64,000 nucleotides of DNA from Thozetella sp. PMI_491. Taxonomy: Eukaryota; Ascomycota; Sordariomycetes; Chaetosphaeriales; Chaetosphaeriaceae. The notes under the pieces were generated by a model. It made no database searches. It saw only the letters and a list, made by a program, of their open reading frames with translations, and was not told the DNA's origin. The stretch covers positions 124,001-188,000 of the forward strand of contig MU270043.1 in assembly GCA_021432635.1 (NCBI GenBank). Reading direction: 5' to 3'. The position numbers and the translations under genes were made by a program. Every line of letters begins with the position of its first letter. Positions within the stretch are counted from its first letter, which is position 1. This document shows positions 23,317 through 34,619 of this stretch, piece by piece.

Positions 23317-24214
23317 TCACTGTTCGCTCTGCACGATGGCCGCGTGTACCTCGGTTCCTATGTTCTTGACCAAAAGGCCCGTCTCGTTCTGCGGACCGGC
23401 TTTCAGGTAGCAGTTCCCGGGTGCAGTGCCCTTGAGTGCCGCTTCCCTGTCGTTCCATAATGGGATGTAACTGACGGCCTGGCAGGTCGAGTTGACCGAG
23501 CTCGAGTTCATCGTGTCCGGCACATATCTACTCCACGAGGCGCAAGCATCCATACATCCGTTGAAGTCGGCGACGAACAAGCCCATGAGGGGGTTATGCG
23601 GCGTGTCGCGGTTGCAGTACATTACGAACGTCTCAGCACCGAGATCTGCGCGCATCATCAGTAAGGCCCGGCCGATGGGGGAGGTGGCCGCTTAGAATGG
23701 AGGTGAGATGGGTCCACTGACACTTAAAGGACTTATAGATGGTTTTGGTGACCTTATCCGGGTTGTCGGTACACCCGTTAGTGAGTGAGTTATAGGACGT
23801 CGACGTAGCGGCGGGCGAGGATGCCGTGCCGGTGGCGAGAGATGTGTTGAGCAGGTCGTATCTGCTCTGGCAGCCGCTCGCCCTGTTAGCCTCGACGCCT
23901 GTGCCCGCGGCCAGCCCGATCACCGCAGCCGAGAGCACGGCGACGATGCACGTGAGGACGAACACAATCAATGGGCAACCACAGATTGTCTTCTGGGCCT
24001 TCTCTTCAGCTCGGGCTGGCACCGGACCGGCCTGAGCATACTGCTGGTAAGGCGACTGCCCGCTGTATATGGTCGAGCCGTCTATCGGGGAAAGCCCCGT
24101 GCGCGGCGACGCCCCTGAGGTCGGCGTGGGGGCATACGGATTCTGCTGCGTCACCTCAGGAAAGTTCTGAGGCGCCACCTCGGGCATGTCATCATACTGT
24201 TGCTTCTTCTCCAT
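23317..24214 (-). CDS. One-pass membrane protein with cysteine-rich (PAN/apple-like) ectodomain
   Basis: Two exons, 24214-23722 and 23645-23317, flank a 76 nt intron (23721-23646; GTCAGT donor, CGCAG acceptor), giving 273 residues. The joint ...YKSF-KYLGAETF keeps the frame. The N-terminal ~75 residues are disordered, rich in Pro/Gln/Tyr (QNPYAPTPTSG) and presumably cytosolic. A hydrophobic helix at about 82-104 (LIVFVLTCIVAVLSAAV) follows, with no cleavable signal peptide. The remaining ectodomain has conserved-looking cysteines (GCQSRYD, YCNRD, GCMDACASW, STCQAV, GNCYL) and N-glycosylation sequons (NSSSVNST, NET). This organisation resembles many fungal PAN/apple-like or WSC-like surface proteins of unknown ligand. 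The assignment to PAN is tentative. Confidence 0.8.
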
Positions 24215-26981
24215 GGCGAGTAGTGCGGCGACAAAGAACCTCGGAGGCGTAAGCTAGGGCGCGAGATGGGACAGACAAGCTGCTAGCTATCTAATCGTGT
24301 TGCGGCGGCCATGCGATGGCCGGAAAGGGAAGAAACCAAACCGACAAGGGGCCTAATGAAGGGACGGGCTTTGGGTGAGTTATAAAGCAGCTGCCAAGTT
24401 GCTGCGGGTAGGTAGTGTAACAATACAGGGTAGGAATTGATCTAGTAGTAATACGACACATATGCTTAGGGGCCCGGCAAGCAGGGGAGCCAGGGAAGGG
24501 GGCCAGTAACTAGCATCAGGAGCAGCTAGTCTAAGCCTAGCAATAATCAACTTCGGAAGCCAGGTGGGAGCGATAGGGATCAGACCAAGAGAATTAGCCC
24601 CTGGGGATGGGTTCGGGACCCAATATTAACAAGGGGGTGGTTACATTTGGCCATTCGCCCGGAACCACATGCATGGTTAGTTTTGCCGTCGCCGGCCGGC
24701 AGGCTCGAAGGCATGAATCGTATCCGCCTCGGCGGCCACTGCTAAGAGCGCGGCGGGCATGGACTTGTGCAAGGACAATAATAGCCTGCCTTCTTCTCGC
24801 GCAATACCTAAGTTCTCCTACTATTATGACCTCTCTCCACCTTCAACGTTCCCCCATGCCTCAGCCCTATGTACTACCTGCGTGAGATGATCGTCCTGAT
24901 CTGACTAATACCGCTCCGTAATACCGTAACACCGCTGTTCTCGACTCCAAGTCTTGGTATGCAGAGTTGCTGTAGACGGGCCCGAGGTAGAAGGAGAGGG
25001 GGGCTGGGCCGAGTTCAGGCCGCCTGCGTACGGGGTTGCCGGGGTTGTCTCGCCTGTTCTGTGGTCTACGGATGATACCCTTTGCCCTCCATATGTATGG
25101 ACTGTACTATGGTATGCAGCTGGCGGCTGCATGGCAAGGTTTTCCGACCTTGACCGCCGTGATCGACATGGATCCATAGCCACACTTTCGACCCCCTCGA
25201 CGATCCTTTCCGCCGTCGACCAAAGTTGTTCGCCGCCTGACCAAGGAAGCAGGAGCGAGTCGTCTTGTCTCTGTCGTCCCCCTCGCATCTCGAATATTGT
25301 AATAAATTTGTGAGCTCGGGGCCCTGTCAATTTTTGGTCAGGTCTAGCCAAAAGATTGGGAAATCGATCAGAAAAGTTCCCCCGCACCCTTGCGTGAAGA
25401 TTTGCTTCCCATCCCTGTGTTTCTGGGGTCAGGGACCTCTTCGACCCATGTCTGGGCAGCTCCTACAGCATCTATTGGGGCACAACCGAGCCGACCCACC
25501 GTCTATCAAAAGAAGCTTCGGCAGGTTTCTATTTGTATCTCCGGCTTTTTACCCCTAGCGCTTACGGTGGTCGGGCTACTATCCGAGACTTTTGACATGT
25601 TTGGATGGCTCTGCATCTTAGCTCCATCGGGGGAGAGGGAGAGGGAGGCGAAAAAGAGGGAAACAACCCACCACCACTAGAGATGTCGAGGGTGTAGTCA
25701 AAAGCGTGTGCAAAATCCCCATCAGTATCTGTCTCTGCTTTAGAGGTGCTTCCGAACCATCAATTCTGTCCCATCTCCAACCGGGCCGCATTCCTTCAGA
25801 CCCTAGACATTTTCCAGTCACTAGCCCATCACCCGTCTGCCCCTATAATAGGCTCAGTCCGTCATCTGGGAACCCCCTCCCTCAAACCTGCAAAGCAGCA
25901 GGGGGGCTTAAGGGCTAGAGCCTCTAGCTAGGTTGCCCCCAGCTGTGCTCTAATTAAGCTTCTTCAGTGCACAATTCCCTATGTTCGGCTACCTGCCTTC
26001 CTTTGTCCGAGCAAATTGTGAAGCGTCCTGCAAAAGAGAGTAGAATGGACATGACATGCTCCCAGTTAGGTGGTTTCCTAGTAGCAAGCTTCACCGAGAG
26101 CACCCGCTTCGTTCGGACGCTTTGTAGACATCAACCACGCAGGGTAGAACGCGCTCTCCTCCGGCGTCTGTTCAACCCACCAAGTTGTATGTCTTGCCGC
26201 ATCATGTCGTCTCCCCTTGTTGGGCAGCGAAACAAGGTATCGCATATATCGAATAGGGCTGAAATGGGCGGTACTAGGGGGCATGTCCCGGAATGCGGCA
26301 GTCGTCATCCCGTATCATTGGTCCCCGGGAGCAGCAGTTTGCTGCGCCATTGGATCTGCCGATGAAGCAGAGATCCTCCTCAGCCATGAGCTGCGTCAGC
26401 CCTGTGAGGTTGAAACCGCCCACTGGCTGCATCTTAACCGATAGAGCAAGCTTTCCCTTTTGGGACGGTCACGATGCGACGGCATACCTGCTCGACCTTT
26501 GAGAATGCTCCTATGGCTAAGGTAGGAGCTGCACTGATACGGCACACATACGGGCAGAGAGTTAAAGAGCAGAGATGATCCGACATTCAGCACTGGAGAC
26601 CTCGTACAGCTCAAAACCCATCTCCCTAGAGGCGGGGTGCGTATCAAGGCTGGTACTCGCTGGTCGCTCTCCGTAGATTCTCAGATATCTAAATCCTACG
26701 CCATCGCAAGCCGAAGCGGGCTCGGCTAACCCCAAACGAAAGCTTGGCGGCGTTACCGCAAAAAGGGACTTCACATCTTCTCGTGCCTCGAACTATTACT
26801 CCTGTCTCGCTCGCTTGTCACATGCCGCCAACCCTGGGCGCATCCTCTCGCTCGTCCCGGCACCAGTTGAGGTTTACGCACTTCGAGACATGAAAAGGAC
26901 ATTGGATGTGCCAAAATCTATGCATTTTTTCACCCCTCGCTACACCTTGCAGCCTACCCACACCTTGAGCCGGCGTTGAGG
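24215..26981. other. Long gene-poor spacer
   Basis: A 2.8 kb region between a minus-strand membrane-protein gene and the 3' end of the hydrolase. One 160-codon open frame on the minus strand (24905-25387) is listed separately. The rest shows only short frames and no recognisable mobile-element ends. Confidence 0.5.
24905..25387 (-). CDS. Possible small protein, unrecognised
   Basis: An open frame of up to 160 codons; an internal ATG (MDPCRSRRS...) would give about 90 residues. The C-terminal part is Ser/Thr/Pro-rich (TTPATPYAGGLNSAQPPSPS), resembling the disordered cytosolic tails of fungal membrane proteins, but no membrane helix, domain or clear intron follows. It may be chance or the relic of a first exon. 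Confidence 0.2.
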   Translation of the reverse strand: MRGNFSDRFPNLLARPDQKLTGPRAHKFITIFEMRGGRQRQDDSLLLPWSGGEQLWSTAERIVEGVESVAMDPCRSRRSRSENLAMQPPAAYHSTVHTYGGQRVSSVDHRTGETTPATPYAGGLNSAQPPSPSTSGPSTATLHTKTWSREQRCYGITERY

Positions 26982-28089
26982 TCAGGCCGAGCGGCCGGCT
27001 AGCGGCTCGACAAAGGCGAGCAAGTCGGTCAGGAGCTGCTGAGAATGGGTCGCCGTGAGGACTTGTCACGAATTGATTAGCTCCCATATCGCCCTCTCCG
27101 GGTAGGTTCTCGCTCCGCGGGCGGGATTTACTCACGATGGCCACCCTTCTCGTACACTTCAAGCTGCGCCCAAGGCAGTAGTTCCTTCAGCACCTGGCTA
27201 CTAGACTCCAACGGCGTGTTCCCGTCCGAGTCGCCGTGCACCATGAGAATCGGCACACTTGACGCTGAGGCAGCCAGCTGCTTGACCTGTGCACCCGTAT
27301 CCTCCTGGATCACACTGGCCATCTTCTCCAATGCAGCCCTGTCGGCCTCGAATACCAAATTGCTGTAAAAGTCGAGTGTCTTAGGCGGCACCTCGTTCCC
27401 AGCCTGAAGGGCAAAAAGGCCTGGAATGGCCAGTGGGAGAAAATCGGGACCCAGCGCCCGAAAGCCGTCTAAGATCTGCTCCCAATACTCCCTGGGTTGA
27501 GATAGGGGGTGCTCGTCCGACTAGGGAAGGTGTCAGTATGCATACTCGCCGCGGACTCGAAGGGGCAAGTTACTTTGAGTGGGTAGGGCATGGCGGCCGC
27601 TACCCAGACGAAGCCCTAGTCTCGAGTGTTAGCAACGTCCCCAGCACGGACCCTGAAGGCTCTTGGGAACAGCAGGAGGCTCACCAGAGTACGTTCCTGC
27701 AGATAGGAACTCCCAAGGTAGGCAAGGACGGACTCAGGGCCCCCCATGCTGTGGGCCACGACCACAATCTTCTTGAGGTCGAGGCTCTCGAGGAGGCCGA
27801 CGAGATCAGCCACGAGAACATCCCAGCTCAAGGACTTGGTGGTCGCGGCCGTGTTCCACTCGCTTTTTCCAAACCCACGGCGATCGACCGCCACGACAGG
27901 GATGCGATGAGTCTCACTTAGGGGGACTAGCAGGTGTTCCCACATCCGCGACGAGAAAGGGTAACCGTGCAAGAAGACAAGGGTGACATCCGAGACAGGG
28001 ACATCGCGAGCGCGGAAACCGGTAGCGTCCGGCCTGTAATGCCGGTAGAAGAGGGAGGCGTTATCCACGGGGCTGGCAAAAGTAGGCAT
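26982..28089 (-). CDS. Alpha/beta hydrolase-fold enzyme
   Basis: Four exons (28089-27685, 27615-27574, 27520-27136, 27061-26982; introns of 69, 53 and 74 nt) encode 303 residues. The second exon is only 42 nt and yields GFVWVAAAMPYPLK. The fold is clear: oxyanion motif FLHGYPFSS (~39-47), VVAVDRRGFGKSE, nucleophile elbow VVAHSMGGPES with Ser114 (a GHSMG variant with Ala), acid region MVHGDSDGNTPL and catalytic histidine in YEKGGHLLTATHS, formed only after splicing of the last intron. No signal peptide is seen, so it is probably cytosolic. It belongs to the epoxide hydrolase / haloperoxidase / esterase superfamily; substrate cannot be read from sequence. The start MPTFASP is the first ATG of the conserved frame. 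Confidence 0.88.
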
Positions 28090-30060
28090 CGTGTTAATGT
28101 GAAATCTTCGCGTGCAGTCGAAGCTCGGGGTTGGGAAGGTCTGTAATATTGTCAAGATGGGACAGGAGGGCCTTTTTATACTCGAGGGGGACAGAGAGCG
28201 TCTTCTCTTTGCCGCTCATGGCTTGATTCGCCATTTCTGGGTAGCTCGGAGAGGCTTGCTTGGCAGAACTGCCTTCTCTAGTCTTTTCACATTCTTGCAA
28301 GGGCTAAAAGTGCGTCGTATGCAAAGCGAAGTAATGTCTCTAGCCCATCATGGTGCGTGATGTTTTTCGGCCTGATTTTAGCCAGTCCCTCGGCCGCGCC
28401 TTGAAGCTACGTTTCTTATGGTCGCCTTCAAATGTCTAGATATGTACGACCCGCCCAATCAGAGAGCGAGACGCTAACACCCCAGTCGCCCAACGTGCCG
28501 AACAGTGCGTCCGCCTCGGACTACTGCTTACGTCTATAATCTTATTTGAGCCGGCGGAGGGGGACGGCTTTTGATTTGCCTCCTCAAAGTGCTACACCTG
28601 CTGCGGCGGGTGGTACATCACACTTTGGAACACTGCACAGCACACGGTAAACCCGTCCAGCTAGGCCTGTTCTGGTATAAAAAAAAGAAGGCTCCCGTGG
28701 ACTTTGGTGGATCAAGGGAGAAAGACGGCCATCGCGTTATTCGGGAGACTGACGTAAGTTTCAAAATACTTCATGCGATCTAGTCTAGTAAGAATCGCCG
28801 TTGTGCTATTGCTTCTCGAATCGATCGAAACACTAGTATCCTGTTCTCTCACTTCGTGGTTAGTCCTTGCGTTCCTTAAAAACATTGGTTGAAGCACCAC
28901 TTGATAGACACGACCATGCCTGATGTAAGCATATACTACCTTCCAGCCCTAGACGATTTCATGAAGAAGTAGGGTCTGTTTGGTTCAACGCACCTTGCCT
29001 AGCTCTTAGACCTATGTGCAGCTCTTATACCCGCCAAAGGGTATTGCTCGACTCGCTATGACATAATAGTTTATACACCTGATGTCGTCTCCAGTCTTGA
29101 GCAAGACGCCAGGCCCAATGGTGATCTTGGGAGAATACTACGCCGGCGAGACCAAACTACTACTGAATTATTTGTGGGATAACATGGTTTTTGTACGTAA
29201 ATTCGCTAATGACAACGGCCGGGCTAAAAGTGTCTCCTCCTTTCATACAAAGGCCCACTGCGTCTGCATACTTATTGGCGAGCCCGCACTCATAGAGTGC
29301 TGACTTGGGGAGCCAAAACTAGTCCCCTACCTAGCAAAGGAATATTTCAATGCACACGTAGCCAAAGGGCCACTGACGCTAGCGGTGGTGTCGAGCAGTT
29401 GGATACGCAGATCAGCGGGAAAAAGTCTCGTGTTTCCAAGAACGGCCCCCACGCTCCTGTGTAATATCAACAGCGTGAACGAGAATCCTGCGTATTCTCG
29501 CCGTCGGTGCCAGGGCTGGCTCTGGGATCGCAGAACAGGTAGGCCTTAATGTAGGTACGACTGGGAAATATCCTCGTATACAAACTTGTGCTATGAAATC
29601 ATGAAAATGTCTTGATCACCCATGCGAGGCACTCTACGCACGACCTAACTTGCACAAGAGCCCATAAGCCCAATTTCTCGAGTTAAAAATGGACTTTCTC
29701 TAGACTGTTGAGTTTTCCGGAAATTGTTAGTGGATTACTCCGAGTCAGCGTTTGGAGTGGGGAATGTTACAAATATATCTATATATAATAAGTGTGGTCT
29801 GCAGTGGAACTCTCTATTTAATGTAGCTCATAATCGACCGGGGTAAAGTTTACGAGTATCGTCCGAACGAATATGCTTAGGCGTTATGCTCCGCGCTTGC
29901 AGATGGTTAACCTCCAAGTCGTCCTTGCAAGCATCGAGCAATACCTCTACCAAGGCCACCTACGGCATTAGCGAACTCCAGCCATTTCTAGAACACAGAC
30001 CCATAGTGTATTCTGTACCTCTCTGCTATCTGCTCTCCAACCTGACGAACCACTGCAAAC
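28090..30060. other. Intergenic, nothing recognised
   Basis: A 2 kb divergent spacer between the hydrolase and the DUF3425 factor. It is relatively AT-rich near 28890-29900. Small open frames (for example 29082-29303 plus) have no recognisable domain. Confidence 0.5.
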
Positions 30061-31356
30061 ATGAGTGGCAGCGCTGGTGGCGAGGCCCAGTCGTCCAACG
30101 CGACCTACCAGCGCCCCAAGACCAGGCAAAGGGTCCAAAAGGCGCCACCCTCCCTCTCAGTCCCAGACATCAACGATGATGCAGATGAGAGGAAACGTGT
30201 GCTAAACGTGCTTGCGCAGCGTCGGTACCGTAGGTGGCCCGCTCGCCGGTCTGCAGGATACCGCTCCGCTAACTTCCACCTTCTAGGAGAACGCAAGAGG
30301 ATGGGCCGCAAGGCCGCGACGAGGACCAATGACAGTGCCCAGGAGGCTCCAGGGTTCTCAGAGCAGCCATCCAGTGCGGAGCCTACTTCTCACTCCCTTC
30401 GGCCCGAGCCAGGCTCGGCTGCGGAAGGTGGGACTGCGGTTGACCCTCTGGCCCAGGAGGGGGCGGCTTGTCTCATGGGACCCGGAAGCATGGCCCTGGG
30501 CATGGATTTCCCTGCCAGTGGTGCCTTTGGACACCTAAATGCTCTAAACTGCGAGCCGGTCGACTCTGCCGACCTCTTATCCGACTTCCTGTCAGGAAGA
30601 GTTGGCCTCTTGCCGCCAAATCCAGCTGACGGCGTCTCAATGCGGCTTGAGGGTAGCCAGCTCTCGGCCACTATCGATCCCGCCGCGCTTTTCCGCACGC
30701 CCTCTCCCTCTGGCTCATCAGAGGGCTTGTCTGCAGACTCGTACCTCCTGCCCATGTCGGATCTCACCCTCCTCCGCGCCTTCCTGCGCATTGCCGATCG
30801 CCTGGGGTGCACGAATACTATCTGGGACTTGGCAGCAATTAGCCACTTCTGCTCCCCCACTGTAGCCTCCTCGTCCGCCTCGTCGTCATCTCTTTCTCTA
30901 GACATGGATCCAGTATTTCCTACGTCCCCCTCCCCCTCCTCCGCCCGGGGCCGTGGCGCGCTGCCACCTCCGTGGGAACCGACGGCCGCGCAACTCCTGC
31001 TTCAGCACCACCCCGTCCTAGACTTCCTCCCCTGGCCGTTGGCGAGAGATCGCATCATATCCATCTTCTCGCTTCCGGAGCAGGCTCGACCCGCGGCTGC
31101 CCGCAGCCCTCTCGCGCTGGTGCAGTTCGTGTACGACCTCGAAGACACCGCTGAGGGTATCCGCATATGGGGTGGGGATCCGTACGACCCGGGTGCGTGG
31201 GAAGTTGGCCAGGTGTTGTTCGAACGGTGGTGGTTCATCTTTGATAGAGCCATCATTGAGCAGAGCAATCGCTGGAGGCGGATAAGAGGGGCCGCGGAGT
31301 TGAGGATGATAATGGCTCCGAGCCCGGGTGCGGGGAGTACCGGTGGGAGTAGTTAG
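30061..31356 (+). CDS. bZIP-like transcription factor with DUF3425 domain
   Basis: Exons 30061-30229 and 30287-31356 flank a 57 nt intron (30230-30286; GTAGGT, branch GCTAAC, TTCTAG). Its length is a multiple of three, so the unspliced frame also stays open. Spliced, the basic region reads NVLAQRRYRRERKRMGRK, matching the bZIP N-x2-A-x4-R signature, for a protein of 412 residues. No leucine heptads follow, so a zipper is missing. The C-terminal half is the fungal DUF3425 domain: WEPTAAQLLLQHHPVLDFLP, then RIWGGDPYDPGAWE, FERWWFIFDRAI and SNRWRRIRG. Acidic and Ser/Pro-rich linkers lie between. DUF3425 bZIPs are numerous in filamentous fungi and often linked to stress or secondary metabolism, but no metabolic cluster is next to this one. 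Confidence 0.85.
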   Translation: MSGSAGGEAQSSNATYQRPKTRQRVQKAPPSLSVPDINDDADERKRVLNVLAQRRYRRWPARRSAGYRSANFHLLGERKRMGRKAATRTNDSAQEAPGFSEQPSSAEPTSHSLRPEPGSAAEGGTAVDPLAQEGAACLMGPGSMALGMDFPASGAFGHLNALNCEPVDSADLLSDFLSGRVGLLPPNPADGVSMRLEGSQLSATIDPAALFRTPSPSGSSEGLSADSYLLPMSDLTLLRAFLRIADRLGCTNTIWDLAAISHFCSPTVASSSASSSSLSLDMDPVFPTSPSPSSARGRGALPPPWEPTAAQLLLQHHPVLDFLPWPLARDRIISIFSLPEQARPAAARSPLALVQFVYDLEDTAEGIRIWGGDPYDPGAWEVGQVLFERWWFIFDRAIIEQSNRWRRIRGAAELRMIMAPSPGAGSTGGSS

Positions 31357-32516
31357 GGATGGAATATCCATCAAGTCACGTCTCACCAGTAATCCTGCCC
31401 AGCCCCAGCTCAGCCCAATCCCACTGAACGCCCTTAACAGAGAGAGGCGAACCCTGTCGATACCCGATGAAGGATGGAAGGGAGAGCCAATCAATGATGG
31501 CTTGCCTACGGTGAAAACTTCGCTTTCGGGTCGTTGCATCCGCAAGCTGGAGAACAAACATTGCAAGCATTGCGGCGGTGTCTCCTTCCTCTCTGCTCCA
31601 CACCACTCCCAAAGTTGTACCTATATGGCGTACTGGAATGTGTTCACCGATTCCCGTTTCACACTTGAAGCAGTTCGGACGAACAAGGGAAGAGGGACGG
31701 CCGCCAATCGATTTGCTCGCTTTCCAGGACCTCTTATGGCATAACTCACGAATCTCGGAGCGCCTTTGAAGTGTTGGCGGCCTCTTCTAGAACAAAGTTA
31801 CATACTTCACTTCGGAGGGCCTTTGACGAGGAAAACAAGACAGCAACAGAGCTCTAGAGCAAGAGAATGGGCATCTGTAAAATCACTATATCCCTCTTGC
31901 GATCGATATGCATGGTATTTGAAGCATAAAAGGCGACCTATACCGCATGACCTCTAACGATCCTTCGAGTTGATTTGGGCAATTTGGGCGGCTCAGGTGT
32001 GTGCCCTTGTCCGCTACTAGAGGTGACTAGGCACAGCCGACTTCACTTCCCGTGCCCAGGCGCGACGGATCTTGGTACCTGAAGCATCTCATTACATTCG
32101 CCGTCCTATACAAGCAGGAACTCGTAAGGGCTCGTCACACGCGCTCCAGAAGCCTCTAATCAGGTTCATTGCCACTGCTTAGGCGTATACCGGAACCTTG
32201 CCTCCCGCCAGGTCGCCACCCACCGGTCTAACTTCCGTCACCGAAGAAAGATTTTCGTTCGGTTCCTTGGGGTATTAATGGGCAGCTCGTTTTGTTTGTT
32301 CTTTTTATCCTTGTCCTTGACGTTTGCATTCCCCACTCCAAGCCAAACCCCCACGCGCCCTTCTGACCAAGACCGCCATTCTACTTTGCGGCCGCAAGAT
32401 AACTCGTTAGCGAGAGATCGGCATAGCGACAAGCCCTCGAAGACCGGAAAGAGACTGTGGATGGTGGCGGACACTCAGACAGTCAGTTGAAGGACTAATC
32501 AGATCCCGCATCGGAG
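31357..32516. other. Intergenic
   Basis: A 1.16 kb stretch between two same-strand genes with no coding signal. It must contain the terminator of the DUF3425 factor and the promoter of the cysteine-rich gene. Confidence 0.5.
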
Positions 32517-34619
32517 ATGCCGAGTCTTTCTAGGGAGGCCCAGGTAATCTGCTGGAAATGCACTTGCGGCCACGCGACTGGATTGGACCCGGCAATACTC
32601 ACAGAAGATGGCTTCAGTATCATCGAAGGCGACCACGAGATTACTTGCCAGAAGTGCGGTCGAGCTATCGACCAGAACGATGTCCTCTGCAATCACCTCC
32701 TAGAGCCAGTCAAGAAATTCGGAGGGCTCAACCTCATGTCGTCTCGACTTCAAATATACGGTTGGCAGTGCTGCCAATGCGGGCCAAAGTCCAACATGCG
32801 CCTCGGAACGGGGGAAGGGCAGCGGTCATGCAAATTGGCCAAGAAGCACCCTGAGGTGCCATACCACTGCCCAGGCTGTTACGTGATAAACCAACACTAT
32901 GAAGTACTGACAACTATGGAAACTCCTGATGTGGCAGACGAGGACAGCCGGGTTCCACGGGGTGCTCTTCGCGAGCACTGGGACCATTGGAAGAGGATAG
33001 AGAAAGAAAATCCTAGTGCGCTGCCCAAGGACGGCGACCCCGTCTACGTCTTGCATGAATGTGAGGAATTTATCCGGCTGCGCTGGGAATACTTGAGAAG
33101 GAACAAGTTTGGGAACAGCTGGGGCTTAAAGGTCGCCGACTTTGAAAAGGTACACGCGAACTATGAGGCACGGCGACCGCTCGAGCCTCACAGGAACGAG
33201 CCCGAGGAAGGCCGTTCCAAGCCGGCTTCTTTGAGTACCAGCGTTGGCACCGCGGCCATTGATACCACTGTCGTTCGACCGGGAAAGCATCTAGTTAAAC
33301 CGAAGTCTACAGTTCGAAAAGAGATTGTACCCAAAACCCGACACCCTACCCGGAAGATGTCGACGACTCAACATTCGAAACAAGCGCCAGGTAGTGCATC
33401 GATGCCTGTAGAAAGTGTCATCCCCTCTAAATCTATTCCTTTCGAACAAACCACACTTCCTTATTCGTCATCTTCCCAAGCCGATGTTGCTCCTCCCACT
33501 TCCTTCTTTCTAGAGGAGAACATGTACCAATATCTGACGTTTCCTCAAGACGACATTACCTCGCCCCGAAATCTCCCAGATGACAGTACATCGGAAATCG
33601 TGTCTTCCCACACTGAAACTCAGAGCAGAAACCCCTGGTATTATCTTCCGCAAGATAGCCATTCTAACAATACGACTGCTACGGAGGAACGGAGCCAAGC
33701 ACTGCTGCAGCAACCACCAACTCCTCAGCCATACGACTTCGACTTCCCGACACTAGGGGAATTATTGTCTCCCGTGAGGACTGATGCCGGAAGGGTTGTC
33801 GGCGATGATGGCCATAAGAGTCAGGCCTATTCGCAAGGAACCTCATCTCCGAAGTATCCTTATTTAGCCCATTTTACGACCCCAGACATCAAGCAAGACG
33901 TTTGGTCCACTCCTACGGGAGCTTTCCATACGGTGGACAGCCCGGGAGCAGCGCAGAATTCGGTGGCTATAAATCATGCGGGCATGATAAGTTTTATGCC
34001 TGACCATTCTCCTGTCGATGAGAAATTCCACCTGTCCCCAGATCACTCTGTCTCAGGATTCACAGATGCATACCAACAGCCTGCCGACAACCTCCCCCGA
34101 GTCGTTAAGGTCGAATCTCCTAACCAGCTCCGCAGCGAAGAGATGGATAAAGGCAAAGCAACTCCGGTTGGACTTTCAACACTATCCCATGCGCCAAAGA
34201 AACATAAAAACCGCGGCGAAAGAGAGGTAGCACACCAAATAGGCGGCCAGAGCATGTATCACAGATTGGACAAGTCTAATATCTCGCGACAGCCTCACTC
34301 CAAAGGCAAGCCTTACGGACCTAGCACGTCTTCTCGTCAAGAAAAAGGCAAAGGACCTAGCAAAGACAAGAGCACGAGCAAGGCGAAGAACCAGGGCTAC
34401 TTGCAAAGCAATATGTCAGTTGCGAGCCCGTCGAGCGCTTCGAGCAACCCAAACGCCGTTAGTTCGGGGGCTCCTCCCGCTCTTCACGCCGGCTTTGCGG
34501 ATATGGAGGGGTTTCAGCAAGATGGTTATTTTGACCTAGAAGGGAATTTTCATTTTTACGACGAGTACCCGCCCCCCGAAGATGAGTTTCGCGCCTGGGA
34601 GTACCAGGAAGAGGAATAG
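32517..34619 (+). CDS. Cysteine-rich N-terminal domain protein with long disordered tail, unknown function
   Basis: Single exon, 700 residues, starting MPSLSREAQ. The first ~130 residues contain repeated Cys pairs that look like zinc-binding knuckles: CWKCTCGH (~12-19), CQKCGR (~45-50), CCQCGP (~81-86), a lone Cys, and YHCPGCYV (~118-125). A tryptophan/charged-rich segment (HWDHWKRIEKEN, FIRLRWEYLRR) follows to about 215. The remainder is predicted disordered: Ser/Pro/Gln-rich, with a lysine-rich stretch (KGKGPSKDKSTSKAKN, ~610-625) and an acidic, aromatic tail (FDLEGNFHFYDEYPPPEDEF). There is no signal peptide or membrane helix. I do not recognise the family; the layout would suit a nucleic-acid or chromatin-associated adaptor, but that is inference. 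Confidence 0.8.
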   Translation: MPSLSREAQVICWKCTCGHATGLDPAILTEDGFSIIEGDHEITCQKCGRAIDQNDVLCNHLLEPVKKFGGLNLMSSRLQIYGWQCCQCGPKSNMRLGTGEGQRSCKLAKKHPEVPYHCPGCYVINQHYEVLTTMETPDVADEDSRVPRGALREHWDHWKRIEKENPSALPKDGDPVYVLHECEEFIRLRWEYLRRNKFGNSWGLKVADFEKVHANYEARRPLEPHRNEPEEGRSKPASLSTSVGTAAIDTTVVRPGKHLVKPKSTVRKEIVPKTRHPTRKMSTTQHSKQAPGSASMPVESVIPSKSIPFEQTTLPYSSSSQADVAPPTSFFLEENMYQYLTFPQDDITSPRNLPDDSTSEIVSSHTETQSRNPWYYLPQDSHSNNTTATEERSQALLQQPPTPQPYDFDFPTLGELLSPVRTDAGRVVGDDGHKSQAYSQGTSSPKYPYLAHFTTPDIKQDVWSTPTGAFHTVDSPGAAQNSVAINHAGMISFMPDHSPVDEKFHLSPDHSVSGFTDAYQQPADNLPRVVKVESPNQLRSEEMDKGKATPVGLSTLSHAPKKHKNRGEREVAHQIGGQSMYHRLDKSNISRQPHSKGKPYGPSTSSRQEKGKGPSKDKSTSKAKNQGYLQSNMSVASPSSASSNPNAVSSGAPPALHAGFADMEGFQQDGYFDLEGNFHFYDEYPPPEDEFRAWEYQEEE

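Noticed and set aside
27433-27921. 162-codon plus-strand frame
   Set aside because: Antisense to the four-exon alpha/beta hydrolase, whose catalytic residues fix the coding strand.
28090-30060. Possible transposon or MITE remnant in the AT-richer spacer
   Set aside because: No terminal inverted repeats, target-site duplication, transposase or reverse-transcriptase motif could be seen.
30390-30905. 171-codon minus-strand frame
   Set aside because: Antisense to the DUF3425 factor with no recognisable content.
26982-31356. Secondary-metabolite cluster around the hydrolase and DUF3425 factor
   Set aside because: No polyketide synthase, NRPS, terpene cyclase, P450 or transporter lies nearby; neighbours are unrelated.
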